A stretch of DNA of 64,000 nt from the NCBI RefSeq assembly GCF_900110835.1, contig NZ_FOJG01000002.1:2944556-3008555 (forward strand), given 5' to 3'. The position numbers and the translations under genes are program-made. Positions 46,673 to 57,000 of the stretch are shown here, piece after piece (position 1 is the stretch's first letter; each line of letters opens with the position of its first letter). The stretch is from Chitinophaga arvensicola (GTDB lineage Bacteria; Bacteroidota; Bacteroidia; Chitinophagales; Chitinophagaceae). The notes beneath the pieces were generated by a model, which saw only the letters and a program-made list of their open reading frames with translations, ran no database searches and had not been told where the DNA came from.

Positions 46673-47365
46673 TTAGCTCATGGCAGTGAGATGCTGTAGC
46701 TTATGTTCATTGAGTATGGTCATACTCTTTCCGGAAACCGCTACCAACCGCTCTTCTATGAGTTCATTGAGTACACGGAAGGTGGTTTCATAGGTAGCGC
46801 CGATATACGACGCAAGATCCTGTTTACTCAGTGGCAGATCAATAAACCCATCTTTATTAAAACCGAATTTCTGTTGCAGCAGTAAAAGGGCATTAGCCAT
46901 GCGGCCTTTAACAGACATATGCGCGAGGTTGCGCATCTGCTTTTCGGAAGTCTGCAGTTCCTGTGCATAAAACAGCATCAGTTCATACAGGAGATCATGA
47001 TTGACTTTGAGAGACGACTGAAAGAAGTCCATCTCTATAAAACAAACTTTTACCGGTTCAAGTGCGGTGGCGGAAACCGGGTATTGATGCCCCACACCGC
47101 CCATCCCACGGTGCCCCACAATATCGCCTTTCTGTGCAAACCGTACAATGAGTTCTTTTTCGGCGCCCCAGTGCTTATGTACTTTCATACGGCCTTCATA
47201 GATAAAGTAAATGCCTTCTACCTCATCTCCTTCTTTAAACAACACTTCGCCCTTGTTCAGGGTAAAATTTCTGCGGTGCAATGCCGTGGCGGGCGCCCAT
47301 TCTTTGAGCGATAACCGGCAAAGGAGACAGGTTTTGCCATCACATCCCTGTTTGTCTTTCTTCAT
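46673..47365 (-). CDS. FNR-type transcriptional regulator, copy 2
   Basis: A 230-residue paralogue of the neighbouring regulator (about half the residues identical by eye), with the same four cysteines: Cys8-X4-Cys13-X2-Cys16 plus the Cys in ALEPVKVCFIEMDFF. The recognition helix is ETTFR, close to copy 1, so both may read the same DNA site. It lies downstream of cobA on the same strand with a 26-base overlap, which couples its translation to siroheme synthesis. It is a likely regulator of the nitrite/nitrate genes. Confidence 0.92.
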   Translation of the reverse strand: MKKDKQGCDGKTCLLCRLSLKEWAPATALHRRNFTLNKGEVLFKEGDEVEGIYFIYEGRMKVHKHWGAEKELIVRFAQKGDIVGHRGMGGVGHQYPVSATALEPVKVCFIEMDFFQSSLKVNHDLLYELMLFYAQELQTSEKQMRNLAHMSVKGRMANALLLLQQKFGFNKDGFIDLPLSKQDLASYIGATYETTFRVLNELIEERLVAVSGKSMTILNEHKLQHLTAMS

Positions 47366-48137
47366 GTATGATATCGCTGTTTTGTAATTGTTGTACCGTA
47401 TCTGCTGCGAGCAAGGCCTGGAGGTTCACCACTTCTCCCACCACTATAATCGCAGGATTACCCATGCCGGCGTTTTGTGCGCGCCACACGATATCTTTTA
47501 CTGCACCCGTTACCATCTTCTGTTGCGGCGTGGTGCCGTCCTGGATAATAGCCACGGGTGTATCTCCTCTCCCATAGGTACTAAAAATATCCATGATAGC
47601 TTCCAGTTTGCTCATCGCCATCAAGATCACCACAGTCGCGGTGGATTGTGCGGCCAGAGCAATGTCTTTCGAAATATCCCCGCTGCTGGTGGTACCGGTG
47701 GTTACCCAGAAGCTTTCCGCCACACCTCTGCAGGTGAGTGGTATCATTTGAGATGCCGGTACGGCCACTGCGCTGGAGATGCCCGGGATAACGGCTACGC
47801 CTATCCCATGTTCCCTGGCAGTGCGGATTTCCTCTACTGCCCGCCCGAATACAAACGGGTCACCTCCCTTCAATCGTACTACATGTCCGTGGGCAAAGGC
47901 CATTTCCACGATGAGGTGGTTAATTTCCTGCTGGGACAGGGCATGACAGCCATATCGCTTTCCCACAAACCGTATCAGTGCCGTTGGTTTGGCATAACTG
48001 AGCAGGGATTCATTCACTAAGGCATCATATAATATCACATCTGCCTGACGGATGATATTAATGGCTTTCAGGGTGATCATTTCGGGATCTCCGGGTCCTG
48101 CACCGATTAAAGATAGAAAGGGATTTGACACGGGCAT
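47340..48137 (-). CDS. cobA: Uroporphyrinogen-III C-methyltransferase
   Basis: A 265-residue enzyme, with the start placed at 48137 (MPVSNPFLSLIGAGPGDPEM). It adds two methyl groups to uroporphyrinogen III to make precorrin-2, the precursor of siroheme. Motifs: GAGPGDPEMITLKA, VRLKGGDPFVFGR and PGISSAVAVPA. It faces nirB, which needs siroheme, so a shared control region (48138-48321) is expected. No dehydrogenase/ferrochelatase partner is fused to it or nearby. Confidence 0.93.
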   Translation of the reverse strand: MPVSNPFLSLIGAGPGDPEMITLKAINIIRQADVILYDALVNESLLSYAKPTALIRFVGKRYGCHALSQQEINHLIVEMAFAHGHVVRLKGGDPFVFGRAVEEIRTAREHGIGVAVIPGISSAVAVPASQMIPLTCRGVAESFWVTTGTTSSGDISKDIALAAQSTATVVILMAMSKLEAIMDIFSTYGRGDTPVAIIQDGTTPQQKMVTGAVKDIVWRAQNAGMGNPAIIVVGEVVNLQALLAADTVQQLQNSDIIHEERQTGM

Positions 48138-48321
48138 ACATATTATATTTAATTTTATGTAATGATTTAACATAGATGCATGCTTAAAATTAAAACAAAA
48201 TCGCTTAATTTTATAATTAGCATCATACACCTACCTATAAAATCATCTCCAAAGCAAGAAATAATATTATATTAAATAATTAATAATATAATTAAGATTG
48301 CTGATCCTTAAATATAGTCCA
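48138..48321. promoter_or_regulatory. AT-rich divergent control region of cobA and nirB
   Basis: A 184-base, very AT-rich gap between the cobA and nirB starts. It contains an inverted repeat ATTATATTA (48266-48274) / TAATATAAT (48284-48292) with a 9-base spacer and a second, TATGT/ACATA (48157-48161, 48170-48174). No perfect TAnnTTTG box is seen on either strand, so activated promoters are likely. In such AT-rich DNA the repeats may be chance. Confidence 0.35.
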
Positions 48322-50820
48322 ATGAAAATAGTAGTTATAGGAAATGGTATGGTAGGATATAAATTTTGTGAGAAAATCCTTTCCAAACCGGCGACTACGC
48401 CACCCCAACTGGTCGTATTTGGAGAAGAACCCCGCCCGGCTTATGATCGCGTACACCTCACCTCCTGGTTCGATGGCAAAACAGCCGATGACCTGCTCCT
48501 GGCTACGGCCGACTGGTACCAGCAGCAAGGTATCCGCCTCCACCTGGGCGATCCGGTGCTACAGATTGACCGGAACAATAAAACCATTCACTCGTTCAAA
48601 GGCGTAGTGGAAACCTACGACTACCTGGTGCTGGCCACCGGATCAGCCGCATTTGTACCTCCCATACCAGGCATCGACAAACAAGGCGTATTCCTTTACC
48701 GCACCATCGAAGACCTGGAAATGATGAAAGCCTATGCCCCCAAAGCCAGCAAAGGCGCCGTTATTGGTGGCGGCCTGCTGGGACTGGAAGCCGCCAAAGC
48801 CCTGCTGGACCTGGGTATCAGCAATACGCATGTAGTAGAGTTCTCCTCCCGCCTCATGCCCAGGCAGATAGATGAACAGGGCTCCGCTATGCTGCAGGGA
48901 AAACTGGCCAGCCTCGGACTAAAAGTACTGACCGGCAAAAACACACGGGAAGTAACCGGAGATACCGCCGTTACCGGGTTACAGTTTACCGACGATACGA
49001 TCCTGGAGACAGACATCCTGGTGGTATCTGCCGGTATCAAACCACGCGACGAACTGGCCCGGACTGCCGGTCTTACCACAGGCCCGCGCGGAGGCATCCA
49101 GGTAAACGAACAAATGCAAACCAGCGACTCCTTTATATATGCCATCGGTGAATGCGCACTTTACAACAACATGATCTATGGCCTGGTAGCACCAGGTTAT
49201 GAAATGGCCGAAGTAGCCGCCTCACATATTGCCGGTGAAGCAAAAGCCTTCACCGGTTTTGATATGAGTACCAAACTAAAACTCATTGGTGTGGATGTAG
49301 CCAGCTTCGGCGATCCGTTTGCTGATCCTGAAAAGTGCCACAGCATTGTGTTTGAAGATAAATTCAAAGGCACCTACAAAAAGATCAATATCAGTACCGA
49401 TGGGCAATATCTCCTGGGCGGTATTTTAATCGGCGATGCCGCCGCCTATAACCTGTTACTGCAAACCACTAAAAATAAAATGACCCTGCCGGCCAATCCG
49501 GAAGACTTACTCCTCGGTTCCAGCCGTAGTGCCGCTGATACCGGCGCGGGCGTTACTGCCCTGCCGGATGAAGCCATGATCTGCAGCTGCGAAAGCGTCA
49601 GCAAAGGCGCCATCTGCCAGGCCGTAACCGATGGCCACGAAACACTGGACGAAGTAAAGAAATGCACCAAAGCCGGTACCTGCTGCGGCGGATGCACTCC
49701 CATGGTAAAAGATCTCATTACCGCTACCATGAAAGCACAGGGCAAATATATCCGCAATGTAGTCTGCGAACATTTCCCCTATTCCCGGCAGGAAATGCTG
49801 GACCTCATCAAAGTAAAATCACTGCGCTCCTTCGATGATGTACTTGATCACTACGGCGACGGAGAAGGCTGCGAAGTATGTAAACCAGTAGTAGCTTCCA
49901 TTCTCGCCAGCCTGTGGAACGATATGATCCTGGATAAAGGCAACGATACCGCACAGGATTCCAACGACCGCTATCTCGCCAATATCCAGAAAGGCGGCAC
50001 CTATTCTGTAGTTCCGAGGATTCCCGGCGGAGAAATCACTCCGGAAAAACTGGTTGTCATCGGACAGATAGGTACTAAATATAACCTCTATACGAAAATC
50101 ACGGGTGGACAACGCATCGACTTATTTGGCGCACATCTCAGCGACCTGCCCAATATCTGGGAAGAACTGATTGCTGCAGGATTTGAAAGCGGGCATGCCT
50201 ATGGCAAGGCACTACGCACCGTGAAAAGCTGCGTAGGCTCTACCTGGTGCCGCTTCGGACTGCACGACAGCGTAAGCTTTGCTATCCGCATCGAAGAACG
50301 TTACCGTGGATTACGGGCACCACATAAAATCAAATCCGCCGTATCTGGCTGTATCCGGGAATGTGCGGAGGCACAATCGAAAGACTTTGGCATCATTGCC
50401 ACTGAAAAAGGATGGAACCTGTATGTATGCGGCAATGGCGGTTCCAAACCGCAACATGCGCAGCTGCTCGCTGCAGACGTGGATAGCGAAACCTGTATTC
50501 AGTACATCGACCGCTTCCTCATGTTCTATATCAAAACTGCCGATCCGCTGACCCGTACCGCCACCTGGCTCAACAAACTGGACGGCGGCATGGATTATCT
50601 CCGCAATGTGGTACTGCATGATAGTCTTGGTATTGCCCACCAGCTCGAAGCCGAAATGCAATCGCTGGTAGATAACTACAAATGCGAATGGAGAGAAGTG
50701 GTTGAAAATCCGGAACTGCGCAAGCGCTTCTCCCACTTTGTAAATGCACCGGCAGATAAAGACCCGACCGTAAAATTTGAAACCATGCGCGCCCAGAAAA
50801 AGGCCGCAGAATGGAAATAA
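48322..50820 (+). CDS. nirB: NAD(P)H-dependent nitrite reductase, large subunit
   Basis: An 832-residue protein (start MKIVVIGNGMVG at 48322) that reduces nitrite to ammonium in the cytosol. Order: FAD/NAD(P)H domains (about 1-400), BFD-like [2Fe-2S] domain (C421, C423, C455, C458), a second Cys-pair segment (C517, C520), ferredoxin-like half domain (about 545-620) and the siroheme/[4Fe-4S] domain with C637-X5-C643 and C677-X3-C681. It is followed by nirD with a short gap and is divergent from cobA, which supplies siroheme. Confidence 0.97.
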   Translation: MKIVVIGNGMVGYKFCEKILSKPATTPPQLVVFGEEPRPAYDRVHLTSWFDGKTADDLLLATADWYQQQGIRLHLGDPVLQIDRNNKTIHSFKGVVETYDYLVLATGSAAFVPPIPGIDKQGVFLYRTIEDLEMMKAYAPKASKGAVIGGGLLGLEAAKALLDLGISNTHVVEFSSRLMPRQIDEQGSAMLQGKLASLGLKVLTGKNTREVTGDTAVTGLQFTDDTILETDILVVSAGIKPRDELARTAGLTTGPRGGIQVNEQMQTSDSFIYAIGECALYNNMIYGLVAPGYEMAEVAASHIAGEAKAFTGFDMSTKLKLIGVDVASFGDPFADPEKCHSIVFEDKFKGTYKKINISTDGQYLLGGILIGDAAAYNLLLQTTKNKMTLPANPEDLLLGSSRSAADTGAGVTALPDEAMICSCESVSKGAICQAVTDGHETLDEVKKCTKAGTCCGGCTPMVKDLITATMKAQGKYIRNVVCEHFPYSRQEMLDLIKVKSLRSFDDVLDHYGDGEGCEVCKPVVASILASLWNDMILDKGNDTAQDSNDRYLANIQKGGTYSVVPRIPGGEITPEKLVVIGQIGTKYNLYTKITGGQRIDLFGAHLSDLPNIWEELIAAGFESGHAYGKALRTVKSCVGSTWCRFGLHDSVSFAIRIEERYRGLRAPHKIKSAVSGCIRECAEAQSKDFGIIATEKGWNLYVCGNGGSKPQHAQLLAADVDSETCIQYIDRFLMFYIKTADPLTRTATWLNKLDGGMDYLRNVVLHDSLGIAHQLEAEMQSLVDNYKCEWREVVENPELRKRFSHFVNAPADKDPTVKFETMRAQKKAAEWK

Positions 50821-50846
50821 TTTTTGCACACACAAAACACACTGCT

Positions 50847-51218
50847 ATGTCTACTACTACCACCACCAGCTGGTTCCTTGCCTGTAAAACATCGGATGTA
50901 CCTACCAATGGCGGCGTTTGTGTAAAATATAAAGAGGAGCAGATCGCCCTGTTTTATTTTGCCCGCAGAAACGAATGGTATGCCACGCAGAACCTGTGCC
51001 CGCATCGCCAGCAGATGGCGCTTAGCCGGGGCATGACCGGCACCGTAAAAGATGAGCCCAAAGTGGCTTGCCCTTTTCACAAAAAAACATTCTCCCTGAA
51101 AGATGGGCGATGCCTGTCTGATGAACACGAATGCTCCCTCACCACTTACCCGGTAAAGATCGTAGACGACCTGGTATACATCGGTGTAGACGCAGTAATG
51201 GAAATGGCAGGTGTGTAA
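50847..51218 (+). CDS. nirD: Nitrite reductase small subunit (Rieske type)
   Basis: A 123-residue protein starting at 50847 (MSTTTTTSWFLACK); an upstream in-frame ATG at 50811 overlaps nirB and is less likely. The Rieske ligands CPHRQQM (CxH) and CPFHKKTF (CxxH) are complete. It is the electron-transfer partner of NirB. It lies 26 bases after nirB, in the same operon. Confidence 0.94.
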   Translation: MSTTTTTSWFLACKTSDVPTNGGVCVKYKEEQIALFYFARRNEWYATQNLCPHRQQMALSRGMTGTVKDEPKVACPFHKKTFSLKDGRCLSDEHECSLTTYPVKIVDDLVYIGVDAVMEMAGV

Positions 51219-51229
51219 TATAAAAAACG

Positions 51230-51260
51230 AAACCCGGCAGCTGGCAGGCTAACCGGGTTT
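51230..51260 (+). terminator. Hairpin between nirD and the porin gene
   Basis: AAACCCGG (51230-51237) pairs with CCGGGTTT (51253-51260) across a 15-base loop. There is no long T-run after it, so partial termination or mRNA processing that sets the nirBD/porin ratio is possible. Confidence 0.4.
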
Positions 51261-51303
51261 CTGATCCGAAATGATTGGCTCATTCAAAATCAACCAAAGT
51301 TAC

Positions 51304-52626
51304 ATGAAAAAATGGTTTCCAGGCAGGGTATCACTGATACTCCCCGGGCTGTTGTTATCACAGTACGGGTATGCCCAACTCACCCTTGGGGCGCAACTCC
51401 GGACCCGCACCGAACTACGGAACGGACAAGGCGCCCCGCAGCCCGAAGGCACCGCTCCCGCCTTCTTCACCTCCCAACGCACCCGCCTCATGGCCGGCTT
51501 CAGCGCCTACCGTATTAAACTGGGACTAACGGTACAGGATGTACGCGTATGGGGACAGGATGCATCTACCATCAACCGCACCACCACGCCCGATAACAAT
51601 GGCTTTATGCTGCATGAGGCATGGGCGGAAATACTGCTCACAGATACCGTGGTGAAAAATAAAAGCCTCTCATTAAAGATTGGCCGCCAGGAACTGGTAT
51701 ACGACGACAGCCGTTTACTGGGCAACCTCGACTGGCTGCAGCAGGGCCGCCGGCACGACGCCGCTGTATTAAAGTATGAAAGCAACTCGTGGAGTACACA
51801 TATCGGCGCCGCTTTTAACCAGAATAAAGAAAATGCTGGCGGCACTGTTTATAATGCCACTCCTCCCGGTAACTATACCGCAAATACCAATGGCGGGAAC
51901 GCATACAAAAGCCTGGAGTTTTTATATGTATCCAGGAAACTAAACAAAGGGAACTTATCATTCCTGTTCCTCGCAGATCAATTCTCCAGGTATCATATCG
52001 ATAGTGTGGAACATGTAGCCGTGAAAACTTACGAAGGCGCTGTAAACACACGCATGACCACCGGATTGTTTTACACACAGGCTGTCAACAGGTTCTCCTG
52101 TACCGCAGCGGCCTATCAGCAGTTTGGAACTAACGGAAACGGACAAACAGTAAGTGGCAGCTTGTTATCAGCTTCCTTTTTTTATAGTGTCAACAAAACA
52201 TTCAGTGCAGGCGCTGGTGCAGACTATACCAGTCCGGACTTTGATCCGCTGTATGGCACGCCCCATAAATTCTGGGGCAGCATGGATTATTTCTATGTAG
52301 CCAGTGGTTTTGGCAACAAGGGATTACAGGATTATTATATCAAAACAAAATTCAAACCGAATGCCCGTTGGGCCGTAAGCGGCGATGTACATGAATTCTA
52401 CAGCGCATCTGCCATTACCGGTATAAAAAAACAATTTGGCACCGAAGCAGATATCACGGCGAACTATACACTAACTAAAATGATTGGTTTTGAAGCCGGC
52501 TACAGCCACTTCTGGAGTACGGCCACGCTGTCTTCCCCAATGGTAAAGAATGTTAAAAACGCCGCTGCCAATAGCAACTGGGCCTACATCTCCGTCAATA
52601 TACGGCCCGAGTTCCTGATTAAATAA
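51304..52626 (+). CDS. Outer-membrane porin, alginate-export-like family
   Basis: About 440 residues with a signal peptide (KKWFPGRVSLILPGLLL...YAQ) and a beta-barrel pattern to the end (final strands NWAYISVNIRPEFLIK). It resembles the alginate export (AlgE-like) family used as a label for many Bacteroidota barrels. Its place between nirD and narK suggests an outer-membrane route for nitrate/nitrite rather than alginate; that is inferred from the neighbours. An in-frame ATG at 51271 is less good because it adds residues before the signal peptide. Confidence 0.85.
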   Translation: MKKWFPGRVSLILPGLLLSQYGYAQLTLGAQLRTRTELRNGQGAPQPEGTAPAFFTSQRTRLMAGFSAYRIKLGLTVQDVRVWGQDASTINRTTTPDNNGFMLHEAWAEILLTDTVVKNKSLSLKIGRQELVYDDSRLLGNLDWLQQGRRHDAAVLKYESNSWSTHIGAAFNQNKENAGGTVYNATPPGNYTANTNGGNAYKSLEFLYVSRKLNKGNLSFLFLADQFSRYHIDSVEHVAVKTYEGAVNTRMTTGLFYTQAVNRFSCTAAAYQQFGTNGNGQTVSGSLLSASFFYSVNKTFSAGAGADYTSPDFDPLYGTPHKFWGSMDYFYVASGFGNKGLQDYYIKTKFKPNARWAVSGDVHEFYSASAITGIKKQFGTEADITANYTLTKMIGFEAGYSHFWSTATLSSPMVKNVKNAAANSNWAYISVNIRPEFLIK

Positions 52627-52643
52627 CCTGTAAAACTTAACAC

Positions 52644-53933
52644 ATGGCTGCTCCTTTAGATAAATTAAAAATATTCAGTCTCGATACCATACAGATGCGG
52701 ACATTCCATATCACCTGGCTCATGTTCTTTGTCTGCTTTTTCGGATGGTTTGGCCTCGCACCGCTGATGCCCACTATCCGTACTGATCTCGGGTTAACCA
52801 AACCACAGGTTGGCAATATCATTATCGCTTCTGTATCCGGCACTATCATCGCACGGCTGGTGATAGGGCGCTTATGCGATACCTGGGGGCCGCGCAAAAC
52901 AGCCATCCGGTTGCTGCTGCTCGGTTCTTTACCGGTATTCCTGGTGGGACTGGCCCATGATTACACTTCCTTTCTATTATTCCGTTTAGCCATCAGCGTT
53001 ATTGGTGGCTCCTTTGTCATTACGCAGTTTCACACCTCACTCATGTTCGCCCCTGCCATTAAAGGAACGGCCAACGCCATTACCGGCGGCTGGGGCAACC
53101 TGGGCGGAGGCGTTACCAATATGGTAATGCCGGTGATCTTTGCGGCGATAGTAGGTTTTGGTTATACAAAAGCAGAGGCCTGGCGTTATGCCATGATCCT
53201 GCCCGGGCTGATGATGCTGGGTGTAGCGTGGCTATATTACCGTTATACAAAGGATACGCCCAACGGCAATTTCGAAGAAACCGGTCATCATAAAAAGGGA
53301 ACCAAAACAGATTGGTCCGTGCTGGCCGACTGGCGCATCTGGGCGCTCACATTGGCCTACGGCATGTGTTTCGGTATGGAGATCACCTTCGACAACGTAG
53401 CCTCGCTGCATTTCGTAGATACGTTTCATTTATCGCAGGGCAGCGCCGGATTCTGGGCAGGCATCTTTGGATTTATGAACCTCTTTGCCCGCGCATTGGG
53501 CGGTATCGTTTCCGACAAAGTAGGCGCCAGATCAGGTATGAAAGGAAAGGGCTGGTTGCTGGCGGTCATGCTGCTGGCAGAGGGTATCGGACTATTGCTA
53601 TTTGCACAGGCAGGTTCACTGGCAGTGGCTATCATCGCCATGCTGAGTTTTGCGCTCTTCCTGAAAATGGCCAATGGCGCTACTTATGGCATCGTACCTT
53701 TTATCAATGAAAAAAATGCCGGACTTGTGAGTGGCATTGTAGGCGCCGGGGGCAACATGGGCGGGATGTTATTCGGATTTCTATTCAAGTCAGAAAGTAT
53801 CACTTACGTAGAGGCGTTCACGTATATCGGGTATATCGTTATCGGTATTTCCTGTGTAGTGATGCTGACACGGTTTACCCGGCAACCCGTTACAGCCGAG
53901 GCCCCGGTGAGGACGCCGGTAGCGGTGTCGTAA
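52644..53933 (+). CDS. narK: Nitrate/nitrite transporter, NarK family (MFS)
   Basis: A 429-residue inner-membrane protein of about 12 helices. Both nitrate-signature motifs of the NNP family are present: GGWGNLGGGVTNMV (about 150-163) and GAGGNMGGMLFG (about 370-381). It imports nitrate (or exchanges nitrate/nitrite). It starts 17 bases after the porin stop and 82 bases before the nitrate reductase gene. Confidence 0.95.
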   Translation: MAAPLDKLKIFSLDTIQMRTFHITWLMFFVCFFGWFGLAPLMPTIRTDLGLTKPQVGNIIIASVSGTIIARLVIGRLCDTWGPRKTAIRLLLLGSLPVFLVGLAHDYTSFLLFRLAISVIGGSFVITQFHTSLMFAPAIKGTANAITGGWGNLGGGVTNMVMPVIFAAIVGFGYTKAEAWRYAMILPGLMMLGVAWLYYRYTKDTPNGNFEETGHHKKGTKTDWSVLADWRIWALTLAYGMCFGMEITFDNVASLHFVDTFHLSQGSAGFWAGIFGFMNLFARALGGIVSDKVGARSGMKGKGWLLAVMLLAEGIGLLLFAQAGSLAVAIIAMLSFALFLKMANGATYGIVPFINEKNAGLVSGIVGAGGNMGGMLFGFLFKSESITYVEAFTYIGYIVIGISCVVMLTRFTRQPVTAEAPVRTPVAVS

Positions 53934-54015
53934 GATCGGATTGCTGCGGCGGTGTGGTAAACTATAATCGCATCTCACACCAGCGTGGGTATCATCAACA
54001 ATGTAAAACAACTAC

Positions 54016-57000
54016 ATGCAAGCATCATTCAAAACCACCTGCTGTTACTGTGGCGTAGGCTGTGGGATCGTCGTACATAAGGACCGGCAGGGTAAGCTAC
54101 ATGTAGAAGGAGATACCGCTCACCCGGTGAACAGAGGCATGCTTTGTTCCAAAGGGATGAACCTGCACTATACCGTGATGGATACCTCCGACCGTTTATT
54201 GTATCCGGAAATGCGCTACCACCGGAACCTGCCCCGGCAAAGGGCTAGCTGGGACCAGGCATTGGAAAGAACCGCCGCCGTATTTGCAGCGATCATCAAA
54301 AAACATGGCCCCGATGCCGTGGCATTTTATGCATCCGGTCAATGCCTGACGGAAGAATATTATGTGGTGAATAAACTGATCAAGGGATTTATTGGCAGCA
54401 ATAACATCGACACCAACTCCCGCCTCTGTATGAGCAGTGCCGTAGCGGCCTATAAAATGGCGCTGGGGGAAGATGCCGTGCCCGGTACTTACGATGATAT
54501 AGAACAGGCCGATTGCATCTTTGTGGCAGGCGCCAATCCGGCCTGGTGTCATCCTATCATCTGGCGGCGGGTGGAAGCGGCTAAAGCTGCCAATCCTGCT
54601 ATGAAGATCATCGTAAGCGATCCACGGGTCACCCAGAGCTGCTCACTGGCCGACCTGCACCTGCAGGTAAATCCCGGAACCGATATTGTATTGCATCACG
54701 CCATTGGCCGTGCACTGATCACCGGCGGGTATACCGACAGCGGCTTTATTGGCGCACATACCAACGGTTTTGCTGCATATAGGGAAGCCGTAACAGCACG
54801 CAGCATCGAAGAAGCCGCAGCTATCTGCGGGATCGCCGCAGCAGATATTTACACGGCAGCAGAATATATCGGTAACGCGCAGGGCTTCATGACCTTCTGG
54901 ACCATGGGGCTGAACCAGAGCGCCGTTGGCGTACATAAAAATTTAAGCCTGATTAATCTGCACCTGATCACGGGGCATATCGGTAAACCCGGCAGCGGCC
55001 CCTTCTCCCTTACCGGGCAACCCAACGCCATGGGGGGCCGGGAAGTAGGTGGGCTTTCCAACCTGCTGCCGGCACACCGCGTACTGAGTAATCCGCAACA
55101 CCGCCAGGAAGTACAGGAATTCTGGGGCGGTACCGCATTATCAGACAAACCGGGACTAACCGCCACGGAGATGTTCAGCGCCCTGCACGACGGACGGCTG
55201 AAAGCTATCTGGATCATGTGCACCAACCCGTTGATCAGTTTACCAGACGTTCGTTTTGCCGAAGCCGCCCTGCAAAAGGCGAAGTATGTGGTAGTACAGG
55301 AAATTTCCAGCAAGCCGGAAACGCTGCGTTATGCGGATGTGGTGCTGCCTGCCGCCGCATGGACAGAAAAGGAAGGCACCATGACTAACGCGGAACGCCG
55401 CATCAGCTACCTTACGAAGGTTAATGATGCACCAGGCGAAGCGTTGCCCGACGCGGAAATCATCTGCCGTTTTGCGAAAAAAATGGGATATCACGGTTTC
55501 GACTATACGAACGTATCGGAGATATATGACGAACATTGCCGGCTCACCGCCGGTACCAACATCGATATCAGTCATCTGAACTACGATATCATTAAAAAAC
55601 AGCGCAGTGTACAATGGCCTTACACCGGAGGTCAGGGTACCCCGCGACTTTTCGGAGACCACCGCTTCTATACACCGGATGAAAAAGCGATGATCCATCA
55701 TTTTGAAGATGAAAACAAATCTGAACCGCTCAGTTCAGACCTGCCACTGATCCTCACTACGGGCAGGATCCGTGACCAGTGGCATACCATGAGCAAAACC
55801 GGCAAAGTGAGTAAATTGAAGCAGCACATTGCTACTTCGTTTCTCGAAATACATCCGGAAGATGCGCGGCAACGTGGCATTCACGCCGATGACATGGTAA
55901 CCGTCAGTAATGGCCGTGGCACCGTAAGGGTGAAAGCGCAGCTCAGTAATACCATCAAACAGGGCGTTGTGTTTTTACCAATGCACTGGGGGAAGATACT
56001 GAACAGTGATTTACACCGTGCCAACAATCTTACCAGCCAACTACTCGATCCTATCTCCAAACAGCCGGATTTTAAATACGCTGCCGTACAGGTAGAACGT
56101 TACCGGAAGCCGGTACAAAAAATTATAGTGATAGGCGCAGGAGCAGGCGCCTGTGGCTTTGTGAAATCGTACCGTGAACTGAACACCGATGATGAAATTG
56201 TGGTATTCAGCAAAGAAAACCTCCCCTTCTACAACCGTGTGATGCTACCGGATTATATCAGCGGCACCCAGCAATGGAAACAACTGATAAAAATGACCCG
56301 TGCAGAAGAAGCGGAGTACAACATCACTTTGCACCGGGGCGTAAGTATCACACAGATCGACCGCCCCAATAAACTGCTGACAGACAGTAACGGGCAGGTA
56401 CATACGTACGATGTGCTGCTGATGGCCACCGGTAGCAGAGCCGCTACACTCCGGGATATACCGGCTATACCGGGCATCTTCACCATGCGCACGCGGATGG
56501 ATGCAGACGCCTTCAAACAACATATTGATCCGGCCAGAGGCAAAGTAATGATCGTAGGGGGTGGCCTGTTGGGAATAGAGCTGGCGGCATCTCTCAAAGA
56601 AATTAATATAGACGTAGGGGTTATACAGCGTACCTCCCGGCTCATGGACCGGCAACTGGATACGCTTGGCGGACAACTGCTGTATGAAGAACTGACCGAC
56701 CGGGGTATCGACATCTATTACAATGACGAAATTGACCGCTTTACCGGGCAGGAGCAACTGGAAGGCATCCGAATGAAAAGTGGTGTGTACATTCCCTGCC
56801 AGGCAGTAGTGATGTCCATCGGCACCGTGCCAAACATCGAACTGGCACAGGCAGCAGGACTATCGTGCAACCGGGGCGTGATCGTGAATGAATACCTGCA
56901 AACCAGCGATCCGGATATCTACGCCATCGGGGAAATTGCCGCCTTCAACAGCGTATTGTATGGCATTACCGCGGCCGCCGAGCAACAGGCGGGAGTGGTT

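Noticed and set aside
47340..47365. cobA and fnr2 as a single fused gene
   Set aside because: They overlap by 26 bases but in different frames, each with its own start and stop.
53934..54015. TTG-N19-TATAATCG as nitrate reductase promoter
   Set aside because: Resembles a generic -35/-10 pattern but has two mismatches to the Bacteroidota -7 box; co-transcription with narK is equally likely.
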